A stretch of DNA of 64,000 bases from Mycobacterium sp. (GCF_019247635.1 NZ_JAFBAR010000004.1:62001-126000), one strand, 5' to 3'. Shown: positions 39,914-50,738, counted from the stretch's first letter. The notes: generated by a model from the letters alone, not told the origin. A program made the numbers and translations.

Positions 39914-41152
39914 CTAGGTGAACCAGTGTCCGACGATGCGATTGAGCTCGATGTAGAGCGGGATTCCGATGGTGACGTTGTAGGAAAACGTCAAACCCAG
40001 CGATGCGGCCAGCGGCAGGGTCGGGCTGGCCTCGGGGATGGCCAGCCGCTGAACCGCCGGGACGGCGATGTAGGACGCCGCGCCGCACAGCACCGCGAAC
40101 AACACATAGGTTCCAGGCTTGAACTCGGTGTGGGTGAGGTAGGCGTAGCTGTGGGCGACCAAGATCCCCAGCGGCGCAAAGACATTCGGCGCCAACAAAC
40201 CGAAGAAAATAAAGCCGGTGCCTGCCGATCGCAGGTCTTTTAGCTTGCGGGAGGCCGTCATGCCCATCTCCAGCAGGAACAGACACAGCACGCCCTGGAA
40301 AGCCAACACGAAGAATTTGTCGTCGTCTGCAACGACCTTCTGTCCCTGGAGCCCGCTTATGAGGCCGATCATGATGCCGCCGAAGAGCAGGACTAACCCG
40401 GGGTTCAGGAACACTTCCTGCAGGAGCTCACGGGAGAACATGGGCATCCTTTTAGCCTTGCCGATCGCTGGGCTGCGGTCTGGCTCCCAGTTCGGATGCT
40501 CCAGCTTTTCCATGGAGAATTCGAGCTCTTGCTCGATACCGCGTTCGCCCTCCGCCTCCAGGCTCTGGCCGTGCGGGGGCCGCGCGGCGGTGCCGGGGCC
40601 GACCCCGAGCCTGACCGGTGGGGTGTAGCCCGGCTCGTCGGGCATGTATCCCGATTCGTTGAGACCTCGGTGCCGCAGTCGTGCCACCAGGTACAGGGCC
40701 ACCAGACAGCCCGGAACCTCCATGACGGCCAGCATGACCGGCATGTAGGCGTTGAACGCCATGCCCACTGCGGTCAGCACGGCTACGCAGGTGGCGAACG
40801 TTCCCGCAGAGTCCGATCCGTAATAGCCGGCGACCGTCGCCTTGTCGACCCTTCGCATCGAACTCATGCGGCCCAGCATCACGTAGGCCAAATATCCGAT
40901 CACGAAGTTCAACAAGAAGCCCACCATCACGAAACCGGCGATGGTGCCGATCTCGTCGGGCTTGACCTTCGCGAGTTCCTCGCCCCCATGCCAGCCGATG
41001 GCCAGCAGCAGATACATGGTGAGGCCCTGATAGATCACATAGGGGAATTCGAACCGCACCTTGAGGATTGGAATCAGGAACCCGAAGTAGAAGAAGAGCA
41101 GCAGGGGCTTGAAGAGATTGTGAGTGAAATTCTGCCAAAACTCGTGCAGCAT
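39914..41152 (-). CDS. SbtA-type sodium-dependent bicarbonate transporter, copy 2
   Basis: 412 residues from ATG 41152; an in-frame start at 41200 adds a leader unlike copy 1. It matches copy 1 end to end; the most divergent stretch is about residues 62-105, while the last ~45 residues are almost identical. Both copies keep the same helix pattern and cytoplasmic loop. The 199-base gap between the two genes contains nothing gene-like, so each may have its own promoter or both may share one upstream of 41152. Tandem duplication with later divergence is the simplest explanation. Confidence 0.85.
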   Translation of the reverse strand: MLHEFWQNFTHNLFKPLLLFFYFGFLIPILKVRFEFPYVIYQGLTMYLLLAIGWHGGEELAKVKPDEIGTIAGFVMVGFLLNFVIGYLAYVMLGRMSSMRRVDKATVAGYYGSDSAGTFATCVAVLTAVGMAFNAYMPVMLAVMEVPGCLVALYLVARLRHRGLNESGYMPDEPGYTPPVRLGVGPGTAARPPHGQSLEAEGERGIEQELEFSMEKLEHPNWEPDRSPAIGKAKRMPMFSRELLQEVFLNPGLVLLFGGIMIGLISGLQGQKVVADDDKFFVLAFQGVLCLFLLEMGMTASRKLKDLRSAGTGFIFFGLLAPNVFAPLGILVAHSYAYLTHTEFKPGTYVLFAVLCGAASYIAVPAVQRLAIPEASPTLPLAASLGLTFSYNVTIGIPLYIELNRIVGHWFT

Positions 41153-41791
41153 TGGTGCCTCTCTTATTGATGCGGGGATCAGGGGAAGCACCGTCCGCAA
41201 CTGGGCAACCGCGAACTCCCGAGACCGTGCAAAAATTTAGCCCCCACGCTGACGGTCCGCCACTCGGACACGGCGAGAAAAGCCCAGATTTGACCTACGC
41301 GTGCCGGAATGGCCGGTATTGCTAAAGCCCGTGGTCAGAGTGGCGCTGGTCGGGCGAGGTAACCCGTGGCCCACGTGAGCCCGCTGTGACTATGTTGTGG
41401 ATTCGTTGTGTGGAACGGCGCGGCAGCACGTCTCGAAGAAGCCGCGGCAGACGCGGGCCGACGCCGCGGCGCCGACGTGTCAACCGCGAGTTGCGCCGAA
41501 GGCGGGCAGTACCTGGCATTTTCCCCCGAAGTCGGCCGGCCGGAATATCGCATGCACGCCCCGGCTAGGGGTTAATCGAGACCTCACCACCCAAGCTGGT
41601 GGACTTCTCATCCGCTCAGGAACGGGGTTGCGAACGCATCGAGGAACCTCCCGGTCGACGATGGTCGGCGGCCAACGCTGTTAGCTGCGACGAGCAAAAA
41701 CGGCCGTCGTTAAAGTTTTGTTAAGGTTGCGCGCGCGATGCCCGTTGGCCGGTTGGGCGCTGGTTCTTGGGGCGGCCCGGTGCGCGGTTTC
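41153..41791. other. Noncoding stretch between the transporters and mbtI
   Basis: About 640 bases with no gene I can support. A 55-codon GTG frame at 41408-41575 has no ribosome site and only average codon bias. The part nearest mbtI contains AT-rich runs (gttaaagttttgttaagg, 41709-41726). It should hold the promoter of the second sbtA-like gene and upstream control of mbtI. Confidence 0.5.
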
Positions 41792-43169
<1,378 letters not shown>

Positions 43170-43476
43170 CGTAACGAGCGGTCGAACTATGGCGGAAATC
43201 CCCCTGATTCGCCGAGCCACGCGCGGCACAACACCGCATTGGCGATGACACAAGTCGGCGATGCCGTACTTCCTGGTCGAGCTGGTTGCATCGGGGCGGG
43301 TAACGCTGCGAGCTAAATGTGCTTCATAGGTTAAATACAGCCGCTTCTTAGGGTTCGCCGGAACGCTGAGCTTAGCAATGCAACGGTGGGTGGTCGCTCA
43401 GCCAATCCGACGCGAGAGAGGGGTGGACATTGAAACGACCATCCGCCCTACTTGCCCGCTGTGAGGAGACGCAGCG
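43170..43476. other. Intergenic stretch between mbtI and the MFS gene
   Basis: 307 bases with no gene I can support. A cataggtta string near 43325 resembles half an IdeR box but its second half does not match. The end provides the GAGGAG ribosome site of the MFS gene. Confidence 0.5.
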
Positions 43477-44829
43477 ATGCTGAACCCGGTTCGAGCTGAC
43501 GCGAGCCGACAAGCACTGTCTCTCGACCACTCTGTGACGGTAAGCACCATTCTCATTGGCGGTCAATATGCCCGCGGGCAGGCGCCCGCCGAACCAAGCA
43601 CGACGGATCAACTAAGCATCGGCGCACGTTGGTTAATCTTAGCGATCTCGCTATTTGTGACAGCAAGTTCGTTTCTCTTTATTAGCGGCGCCGCGTTCCT
43701 GATTCCCGCGCTAGAAGCCCAGCCCGGGGTGTCATTGGCGGAGGCCAGTCTGCTGTCGTCGATGCCGAGCTGGGGCATGGTCGTCACCCTGGTCATCTGG
43801 GGTTGTGTGCTGGACCGTGTCGGCGAGCGGATTGTGTTGACCCTCGGTTCGGCACTCACTGCGGCCGCGGCCTTTGCCGCCACGTCGGTTCATTCGATGC
43901 AATGGCTAGGCATTTACTTGTTTCTTGGTGGCATGGCGGCCGCTAGCTGTAATGCCGCGGGAGGCCGGTTGGTGTCCGCCTGGTTCCCACCCCACCAGCG
44001 GGGACTTGCCATGGGTGTCCGTCAGACCGCACAGCCAGTGGGAATCACATTGGCCGCGTTAGTGATTCCTGAGTTGACTGAGCACGGATTTCGTGCGGGC
44101 GTGATGTTCGCAGCCGTGATGTGCGCCTCGGCTGCGGTGGTTAGTTTCATTGGCGTCCTCGATCCGCCACGGAAAACCCGGGCATCGGCCACTGACGGAG
44201 AACTGGCTAGCCCGTACCGCGGTTCGTGGCTGCTGTGGCGGATCCACGGTGTCGCGAGCCTGCTGATGATGCCGCAGACCGTCACCGTCACCTTCATGCT
44301 GATCTGGCTAGTCCATCACCACCACTGGTCTGTCGCGGCAGCCGGCGCCCTGGTGACCCTCTCGCAGGTGCTCGGGGCGTTGGGTCGCATCGCGGTTGGC
44401 CGCTGGTCGGATCGTGTCGGCTCGCGAATGCAACCGGTCCGCGTCATCGCCGCTGCAGCCGCCGTAGGCTTTGTCGTGTTAGCTCTAAGCGATGGTGTGA
44501 ATTCGCGATTTGACGCTTTGCTCATGGTCACGATTTCGGTGATCGCGATGCTCGACAACGGATTAGAGGCAACCGCGATCACAGAAATCGCCGGACCGTT
44601 CTGGAGTGGGCGCGCCCTGGGCATACAGAACACCAGCCAGCGGATCATGGCGGCTGCGGGGCCCCCGCTATTCGGCGCGCTGATCAGTGCCGCCGAATAT
44701 CCGGCTGCTTGGATATTGTGCGGATTGTTTCCCCTGGCGGCGCTGCCGTTGGTGCCGATCGGTATGGGCGCCACGGGCCATGAACAGCAGCGTGTCCGGG
44801 CCCCGCTAGCCGAGCGTGCTGCCAGTTAG
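43477..44829 (+). CDS. MFS transporter
   Basis: 450 residues with GAGGAG upstream. About twelve membrane helices can be counted. The loop between helices 2 and 3 has D-R-V-G-E-R-I, and the matching loop in the second half is G-R-W-S-D-R-V-G-S-R, the MFS signatures. A ~45-residue polar N-terminal tail precedes helix 1. Its third-position GC is a little lower than its neighbours. It lies directly after mbtI, so a siderophore or iron-related cargo is possible, but no motif shows this. Confidence 0.88.
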   Translation: MLNPVRADASRQALSLDHSVTVSTILIGGQYARGQAPAEPSTTDQLSIGARWLILAISLFVTASSFLFISGAAFLIPALEAQPGVSLAEASLLSSMPSWGMVVTLVIWGCVLDRVGERIVLTLGSALTAAAAFAATSVHSMQWLGIYLFLGGMAAASCNAAGGRLVSAWFPPHQRGLAMGVRQTAQPVGITLAALVIPELTEHGFRAGVMFAAVMCASAAVVSFIGVLDPPRKTRASATDGELASPYRGSWLLWRIHGVASLLMMPQTVTVTFMLIWLVHHHHWSVAAAGALVTLSQVLGALGRIAVGRWSDRVGSRMQPVRVIAAAAAVGFVVLALSDGVNSRFDALLMVTISVIAMLDNGLEATAITEIAGPFWSGRALGIQNTSQRIMAAAGPPLFGALISAAEYPAAWILCGLFPLAALPLVPIGMGATGHEQQRVRAPLAERAAS

Positions 44830-45039
44830 CTGGTGGCCATGCCTTGCCTGTCTCTGTTTGGCCTCGGCGGGCCACCCCACACGAGGGCGTCGGTGGCGAG
44901 CAAACCGAGGCGACTAAGGTCGGGGTCAAGATTCGACAAGCTCGGTGTCCGCGGCGCTCAACCTCCTGGAACTCGACTCGCCGCGGACGAAGGATTACCA
45001 CACCCGCCGGATTCACGCCGATCGACAGGCCATTCGACG

Positions 45040-45951
45040 ATGAACGACAACACAAAACAAACGTTGAGCAAAGTGCCGGCGGTCACCCTCGGTTTCTGGG
45101 TGATCAAAGTTCTGGCGACGACGCTCGGCGAGACCGGCGGCGATACCGTCACAATGACGTTGAAGTGGGGCTATCTGGCTGGTGCGGCGCTGTTCGGTGG
45201 CACGCTTGTGGCGCTTGTCGCCGCGCAGATTTTCGCAAAACGTTTCCACTCGATCCTTTATTGGTTGACGATCGTCGCTTCCACCACGTTCGGCACGACG
45301 TTGGCCGACTTCGCCGACCGATCGCTCGGTATCGGCTACACAGGTGGATCACTTCTGTTGCTGTGTTGTCTCGGGGCCACGATGGGGCTGTGGTACTGGT
45401 CGCAGGGAACCGTGTCGGTAAATACCGTCGCGACATCCAAAGTCGAGGCATTCTATTGGGCCACGATTACCTTCTCGCAGACCCTAGGTACAGCCTTGGG
45501 GGATTGGCTCGCCGATACGGGAGGGCTTGGTTACGAAGGCGGTGCGCTGGTCTTCGTGGCGGGGTTGGCCGCGGTTATTAGCCTCTATTACTGGACGCGC
45601 GTGTCGAGTGTGGTGCTTTTCTGGGCGGCCTTCATTCTGACCCGACCGCTCGGCGCAACCGTGGGCGATTTCCTTGATAAGCCTGTCGACAATGGCGGCA
45701 TGAATCTGAGCCGCCCGTGGGCTTCGGCGGTGATCGCGGCTCTAATTGTCGTGCTACTGATCGTTCTGCCCCAGCGCGCCGGACGGCATCCCGGCCAGGA
45801 GGAAATGCCATCGGAATTCGGAGCGCAACCAGGCGGCATCGACGATTCACAGATCGCTCATGACCTCGCCGACGAGAACGCTTCGACAGGACAGACGAAG
45901 GCCCCGCGCGACGGTGATTCCGGGAGCGGCTCAGAGCCAGATGCGGGATGA
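45040..45951 (+). CDS. Four-repeat membrane protein (COG4705-like)
   Basis: 303 residues from ATG 45040. The first ~245 residues contain four copies of a two-helix unit that starts with an aromatic-Trp pair and reaches a T/P-x-G-x3-G/A-D motif: F-W...T-L-G-E-T-G-G-D (19-35), Y-W...T-F-G-T-T-L-A-D (74-90), Y-W...T-L-G-T-A-L-G-D (139-155) and F-W...P-L-G-A-T-V-G-D (194-210). The C-terminal ~60 residues are polar and acidic. I place it from memory in the uncharacterised COG4705 group. The buried Asp residues suggest ion or metal binding, as inference only. It sits between an MFS gene and another membrane gene in the siderophore region. Confidence 0.8.
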   Translation: MNDNTKQTLSKVPAVTLGFWVIKVLATTLGETGGDTVTMTLKWGYLAGAALFGGTLVALVAAQIFAKRFHSILYWLTIVASTTFGTTLADFADRSLGIGYTGGSLLLLCCLGATMGLWYWSQGTVSVNTVATSKVEAFYWATITFSQTLGTALGDWLADTGGLGYEGGALVFVAGLAAVISLYYWTRVSSVVLFWAAFILTRPLGATVGDFLDKPVDNGGMNLSRPWASAVIAALIVVLLIVLPQRAGRHPGQEEMPSEFGAQPGGIDDSQIAHDLADENASTGQTKAPRDGDSGSGSEPDAG

Positions 45952-46180
45952 TGCACGGCGTCGAGTCGAGAGTGGCTGTTACATCAGGTTTATCACTCCG
46001 CAACTGGTCGCCGTCCCGAGCATGCCACGCAATCCCAGAGGAAATGTGAGTAACGGCGTCAGCTTGCTGAGCCGACGACCACCGAACGTCGATCGTCCGC
46101 TTGCGCATGGCGAGACGGGCATATCGACGGCCAGTAGCATTCACTGACGGACTAACGAGGCAGACTTCGGGCAGGCAAGA

Positions 46181-46957
46181 ATGTCAATGACTGGCGCGGC
46201 CGTATTTGCGGCTGTGTTTTTGGCTTGCTTCGTAGAAGCGGTTGAGGCCTGGACCATCGTGTTGGCCGCGGGTATCAGCCGTGGCTGGCGTGGGGCGATC
46301 AACGGCGCTGCGTCCGGCGTCGCCGTCTTAGCGCTGGTCATCGCAGTGTTGGGGCCGGCTTTAACGGTGATACCGATGGGCGCGCTGCGTCTGACCGTAG
46401 GCGGATTGTTGCTGATTTTCGGACTGCAGTGGCTACGTAAGGCCATCCTGCGCAATGCTGGCCTCAAAGCGATGCATGACGAAAATGCAATCTTTGCCGC
46501 AGAACTCGCGGCTAGCCCGTCGGCGCCGCATCGCCGGGCTGGTGTGGTCGGCGACGGGTACGCCTTCACCCTGTCGTTCAAGGGCGTCGTGCTTGAAGGG
46601 CTAGAGGTCGCGTTCATCGCGCTCACCGTCGGGACGAATCAACGCAACATACCGCTAGCGGTGACGGCTGCACTTGCCGCGGTGTTGGTCGTCTCCGCCG
46701 CCGGGATTGTGGTGCGCGCTCCGTTGGCACGGATTCCCGAAAATGCGATGAAGTTCATCGTTGGGGTCATGTTGACCTCGTTCGGCATGTTGTGGGCTGT
46801 CGAAGGCGCCGGCGCGAAGTGGCCGGGGGCGGAAATTGCTCTGCTGGCAATCGTGCCCGTCGTCGGGCTGTACGCTTTGATACTCGCTGGCCTGCTGGGG
46901 CGGATCAACGCGAAGACCAGAACACCCGTTACCGTCCCGCAGGCGGCACCGTCGTGA
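46181..46957 (+). CDS. Membrane protein with paired ExxE motifs (COG4280-like)
   Basis: 258 residues, about seven membrane helices in two similar halves. Helix 1 has F-V-E-A-V-E-A-W (Glu 19 and 22) and the fourth helix has V-L-E-G-L-E-V-A-F (Glu 139 and 142). Duplicated E-x-x-E helices are the hallmark of FTR1-type iron permeases (R-E-x-x-E), though the Arg is missing here. I place it in the uncharacterised COG4280 group. Together with the adjacent mbt genes this makes metal transport an attractive but unproven guess. Its stop overlaps the next gene (GTGA). Confidence 0.8.
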   Translation: MSMTGAAVFAAVFLACFVEAVEAWTIVLAAGISRGWRGAINGAASGVAVLALVIAVLGPALTVIPMGALRLTVGGLLLIFGLQWLRKAILRNAGLKAMHDENAIFAAELAASPSAPHRRAGVVGDGYAFTLSFKGVVLEGLEVAFIALTVGTNQRNIPLAVTAALAAVLVVSAAGIVVRAPLARIPENAMKFIVGVMLTSFGMLWAVEGAGAKWPGAEIALLAIVPVVGLYALILAGLLGRINAKTRTPVTVPQAAPS

Positions 46958-47202
46958 GGTGGCGCATCGCGGCGTTCACTCGATTTTGCTACGACTTCGT
47001 CATCGGCGATGACTGGACCGTTGCCGCGGGCGTCGTGATCGCACTTGGGATCACCTACGGCTTGCGCAACACCACCGCGCCGACCTGGTCGGTCCTACCC
47101 GCCGCCGTCATAATCTTGCTGCCCGCGAGCCTATGGCGAGTCGCGCGCCGCGATAGGCCCAAACCAAAGCCGTCGTCGCCTAACCTAACCTCAACAGATT
47201 GA
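46954..47202 (+). CDS. Small two-helix membrane protein
   Basis: 82 residues from GTG 46954, overlapping the stop of the ExxE membrane protein by four bases, so the two are co-translated. Two hydrophobic segments (about 22-37 and 45-60) are followed by a basic, Pro-rich tail (R-D-R-P-K-P-K-P-S-S). It resembles no family I know. The coupling suggests a small subunit or partner of the upstream protein. Confidence 0.65.
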   Translation: MRWRIAAFTRFCYDFVIGDDWTVAAGVVIALGITYGLRNTTAPTWSVLPAAVIILLPASLWRVARRDRPKPKPSSPNLTSTD

Positions 47203-47527
47203 TCCACGGGCGTTGCGTGGTCACAACTGTCACATGTGCCTCTGCACGGTCGACATAGCCGATGTGCCCGACTCTGCGCGACAGTTTGGTGGCGCCGTGC
47301 CGCGAATGAATGTTGTCGCGCGGCGGGCACGGCGAATGTCCCTGTTTACCTCCGACGCAGGCCAGTGTTGCGGATGTGAGTAGAGGTTGTCCGTGGCCAT
47401 GAAAAAGTAGCCGTTGACACACCCATAACCCTCTGCCCGGGCTGGTGGGCGGGAAACCCCACGGCTTTTCATGTGGCGCTCTCGCTTCAACCAGAACGTC
47501 ACAGACACGTCCGCAACCCGGCGTGGA
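47203..47527. other. Intergenic stretch, convergent genes
   Basis: 325 bases between the small membrane protein gene and the LLM gene, which face each other. I see no gene, repeat or clear terminator hairpin in it. Confidence 0.5.
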
Positions 47528-48322
47528 TCAGCCAGGTATGCCTCGATTAATGGCCCGCAACACCTGATCCGGCCGATGACCGGGCCAAAAGGCATGCATC
47601 GCCCAGGTGGCGCCAGCAGCTGCCAATCCCTGGAGATCGTCGCCTGGTCGAACTGCCACGGCGATGTCGAAACCCTCACGTCCGCCCCGCAACCGCGCAA
47701 CGGCTGCCGCGATTCGCGCAACGGCCGCGGCATCGGCTCCGAGTGGGAAGATGCCGTCATAACGGGCGGCCCGCTGGATCGGTCCGCCCGTCGTACATGC
47801 GGTGCCAAACCACAGAGGAATCCGGGGCTGCTGGACAGGGCCGGGAATCGCCTCCACGCCCTCGGCTACCACGGACCCACGGTGGTTGACCGGTTCACCC
47901 GACCATAACGACGTCAGCACGACAGTGCCCTCATCTAAAACTCTGCTCAGCCGGTGTGCGTCGGCGTCTTCACCGAAAGCCGAGTACTCCCGCGCGGCAT
48001 CGCCGCCGGCACCCAAGCCCACGATCAGTCGCCCCTCGCTCAGCCGATCCAAGGTCACGCTCTCTCGAGCTAGCTTAAGCACGCGCCGGCGCGGTAGCGG
48101 AGTCACCATGGGGCCCAACCGGATACGGTCCGTCACCACCGCCACTGCGGCGAGAACCACCCACGGATCAGCGATCTCCCAACGACCTTCAACGGGACTC
48201 AGAACATGGTCCCAGACAAACAGCCCGTCCCACCCGGAGTGCTCAGCCGCCACAGCAATGTCCGCGATCGCATATGGATCAGACAACGCACCGAACAACG
48301 GCACGTAGATCGCGTGACGCAC
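47528..48322 (-). CDS. LLM-class (luciferase-like) oxidoreductase
   Basis: 264 residues. The TIM-barrel bacterial-luciferase fold is indicated by A-E-H-S-G-W-D-G-L-F-V-W-D-H near the N-terminus, I-R-L-G-P-M-V-T-P-L and L-D-R-L-S-E-G-R-L-I-V-G-L-G-A-G. Mycobacterial members use F420 or FMN; the substrate is unknown. It is short for the family and lacks part of the usual insert. It stands alone, with 219 bases separating it from the membrane protein gene upstream. Confidence 0.85.
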   Translation of the reverse strand: MRHAIYVPLFGALSDPYAIADIAVAAEHSGWDGLFVWDHVLSPVEGRWEIADPWVVLAAVAVVTDRIRLGPMVTPLPRRRVLKLARESVTLDRLSEGRLIVGLGAGGDAAREYSAFGEDADAHRLSRVLDEGTVVLTSLWSGEPVNHRGSVVAEGVEAIPGPVQQPRIPLWFGTACTTGGPIQRAARYDGIFPLGADAAAVARIAAAVARLRGGREGFDIAVAVRPGDDLQGLAAAGATWAMHAFWPGHRPDQVLRAINRGIPG

Positions 48323-48541
48323 TCACCAACCGTAACGCCGCCCGCCACAGCACACCGGTCGCCGTCGGTTCTGAACTGATGCCGGAGCCAAAAGTGGTGG
48401 CGACACAAGGGCCAGATGACTTGACGAACCCATGAAGGACACCCGGCGGCGCTAATGGATCAGTGCTCAACCGCATGACATCCCATGAGGGCTACAGGTG
48501 ACCCCACCAACCAACGGCCTATCCCGAAATTGTCTCGGGCT

Positions 48542-49705
48542 TCAGGTCGTTGCGGTTGAGGCGTGCGCAGAGGCGAGCGGGTCGGGCTGCTGTGGTTGGC
48601 GTGCGCGGGAGGTTTTAGCGGCGGCGATGCATAACCCGGCGATGGCGGCACAGCCGATGGCGTACCAGAGGCTGCCGGTGGGATCGCCGCTGGGTGTCAC
48701 CCCGTGAACCGCGTGCAGGTAGCCCGGTAGTGATGTCATCCAGAGGACGGTCATGACTGCGAGGTAGGCAGAGGCGTAGCCCAGGATGGCGCCGTTGTAG
48801 TAGCGCACACCATGCGGGTCGTCATGGCGCAACCGTCGCCACTGGTTGACCAGGACCCACACGGCGACAGCGCTGATCGCGCTCAGTTCGGCGATGTAGA
48901 TGACGCCCGCGACGGTGGTGCTGTGCCACAGTGCGCCGCCGATCGTGGCGGGCAGCGGAAGCACCGCAGTGCCGATCGAGGCCAGGACACCGACGACTAC
49001 CGTGCGCCACAGCAGCTGCAACCCGGAAAAGGTTCTGCCGTTCTCGATGTGGCGGCCGACGAAGAGCTGGACGAAAAACGCCAGCGACATCGGCCACAGT
49101 GTGGCGAACACGACGACGCTAGGCAAAGGTACGGAGTCAAAGAACGGTTGGTTCATCGGATGGTGCAGGGTCCATTCCCACCACCGCAGCTGGGGGCCGA
49201 GTTGGTCGAAGATCTCGTAGAACACGTGGTGTGCGAACCCAACGCTGGCCGCCCCGATCAGCACTCCGTAACGGCGGAAAACCCCGAGCATGCGCACGAT
49301 TTCGTAGGCCACGGTGGCCATCATGGGGTAGATGGCGATGATGTAGAGCGGCAGGCGACCCCACAAGAAGTCCACGGTGAACACGTTGTGGGCAAACATG
49401 GTGTCGACATGGCCGCTGATCCCGAACGCCGCGGGAAAATATAGCGGCGGCTCGATGATGAAAAGGTAGGCGATAGCACCGAACCACAGCACGAGGTTGG
49501 TCGGGTCCCTGTGTCGGCGCAGTCGCACGATTGCGTAGACCAGCGTTAGCACCGCCCCAGCAATCACGGTGATTTCCAGCACCGGCAGTGTCCAGTTTTG
49601 CAGCGAAAAGGGGTTGCGCATCTCGACCAGCCCGCCCGCGGTTTGACACGAAAAGCCCAGCCGTGCAGCAAGGTCGGCAAACGTCGGGGTGCACAGATCG
49701 GTCAT
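48542..49705 (-). CDS. Multi-spanning membrane protein of unknown function
   Basis: 387 residues from ATG 49705; an in-frame ATG at 49747 would overlap the upstream gene's end. Nine or ten hydrophobic segments are visible, with conserved-looking polar blocks H-H-V-F-Y-E-I-F-D-Q-L-G and W-W-E-W-T-L-H-H-P in the middle. I do not recognise a characterised family. It starts eight bases after the stop of the metal-dependent hydrolase gene, so they form a two-gene operon. Confidence 0.75.
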   Translation of the reverse strand: MTDLCTPTFADLAARLGFSCQTAGGLVEMRNPFSLQNWTLPVLEITVIAGAVLTLVYAIVRLRRHRDPTNLVLWFGAIAYLFIIEPPLYFPAAFGISGHVDTMFAHNVFTVDFLWGRLPLYIIAIYPMMATVAYEIVRMLGVFRRYGVLIGAASVGFAHHVFYEIFDQLGPQLRWWEWTLHHPMNQPFFDSVPLPSVVVFATLWPMSLAFFVQLFVGRHIENGRTFSGLQLLWRTVVVGVLASIGTAVLPLPATIGGALWHSTTVAGVIYIAELSAISAVAVWVLVNQWRRLRHDDPHGVRYYNGAILGYASAYLAVMTVLWMTSLPGYLHAVHGVTPSGDPTGSLWYAIGCAAIAGLCIAAAKTSRARQPQQPDPLASAHASTATT

Positions 49706-49713
49706 GGCGGTCC

Positions 49714-50643
49714 TCACGCGCCCTGTGCGACGGTCGCGCTGTACCACCGGGTGACGTCATACCCGGCGTCATAACGCTGGAACCATTTTTCGGCCAGGGC
49801 AGGCAGTTTCTCGCGGGCGGGATCATGTCCGGGGATCTGGCTGCGCACGATGCCCGACAGGGCAACGAGTTGCTCGCGCAGTGGCAGATGCTTGAACGCA
49901 TTGCCGAACGGGCCGTCGTCGGGGACATCGACGAACGGGAGTCGTTGCAGGAGCGCTTTTTTGCGGCGCTGCATGCCAAACATCGACAGGGCGTCGACCT
50001 TGCGTTCGGCGATCGGGATGTGCTTGTTGAACCCTTCGCAAGCGATCCGCAGCACGGACCAGACGTGTTTGAAGATCGACGGCGCCACCCGCATCCGATA
50101 CCACGGGTCGTCGACGACCGCGTCGTAGATCATCAACGCCGAGCTGCGATGCTCGACTTCCTCGACGAAGTGCCACAAGAACAACGACGCCACCCGGTCA
50201 TCGCCGGCAGCGAACAGCGTGTTGTCGTGGTCGAGCATCAGCTTGAACGCGGGGGTGAATGTCGCCTCCAAATCGGCGGTGTAAGCCAACCGGTAACGCA
50301 ACGGCGTGTTCGTGGTCAGGTCGTCAAACACCGCAATCACGTCATCGAGGGTCTCTTTGAGCCCCGGATAGCTTTTGATCAACCCTTTCACGTGTTGGCG
50401 GTGAGCCATCGAATGCTGACCCTCCTGCCGCACAAACGCCTGTGCTTCCTCGGCGATCTTCGGGTCGCTGATCAGCGGCATCGCCTCGGGAATCATCTGC
50501 CCGATCATTTTTTCGAAGGCGACCGCCAGGAACGAGACCGCGTTGGCCATGCTGGAAAACGTGGGGTTCTGCTCGTTCCAAAGGAACGGAACTTCGCGGT
50601 CGGCGAACGCGAACCGCATCTTGCGCACAATCAGATCCGTCAT
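49714..50643 (-). CDS. Predicted metal-dependent hydrolase (ferritin-like helices)
   Basis: 309 residues, COG3687/PF10118 type. It is mostly helical, with possible metal ligands in A-F-V-R-Q-E-G-Q-H-S-M-A-H and L-F-L-W-H-F-V-E-E-V-E-H-R, which repeat an E-x2-H pattern as in diiron proteins. A GGAGAG ribosome site precedes ATG 50643. Members occur widely in mycobacteria next to TetR regulators; the reaction is not established. Here a TetR gene is divergent across a 204-base gap. Confidence 0.82.
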   Translation of the reverse strand: MTDLIVRKMRFAFADREVPFLWNEQNPTFSSMANAVSFLAVAFEKMIGQMIPEAMPLISDPKIAEEAQAFVRQEGQHSMAHRQHVKGLIKSYPGLKETLDDVIAVFDDLTTNTPLRYRLAYTADLEATFTPAFKLMLDHDNTLFAAGDDRVASLFLWHFVEEVEHRSSALMIYDAVVDDPWYRMRVAPSIFKHVWSVLRIACEGFNKHIPIAERKVDALSMFGMQRRKKALLQRLPFVDVPDDGPFGNAFKHLPLREQLVALSGIVRSQIPGHDPAREKLPALAEKWFQRYDAGYDVTRWYSATVAQGA

Positions 50644-50708
50644 CGGAAGGCTCTCCAGTTCTAGCGACTTCTGGCTGGCGTCCTGCCCTCCGCGGGGGAC
50701 AGGACGTC

Positions 50709-50738
50709 ACCATACGCGGACGCTCGTATATGTATGGT
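50709..50738. promoter_or_regulatory. Inverted repeat in the TetR/hydrolase intergenic region
   Basis: ACCATAC (50709-50715) and GTATGGT (50732-50738) are perfect seven-base arms around a 16-base spacer, midway between the divergent hydrolase and TetR genes. This is the usual place and size for a TetR-family operator. Confidence 0.5.

Noticed and set aside
41408..41575. 55-codon GTG frame in the gap upstream of mbtI
   Set aside because: No ribosome site, only moderate third-position GC and no recognisable sequence; I could not separate it from chance.
43261..43329. 22-codon ATG frame after mbtI
   Set aside because: Short, no ribosome site and no leader-like residue bias.
43320..43345. Possible fourth IdeR box before the MFS gene
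   Set aside because: Only the left half (taggtta) matches; the right half has no resemblance to the consensus.
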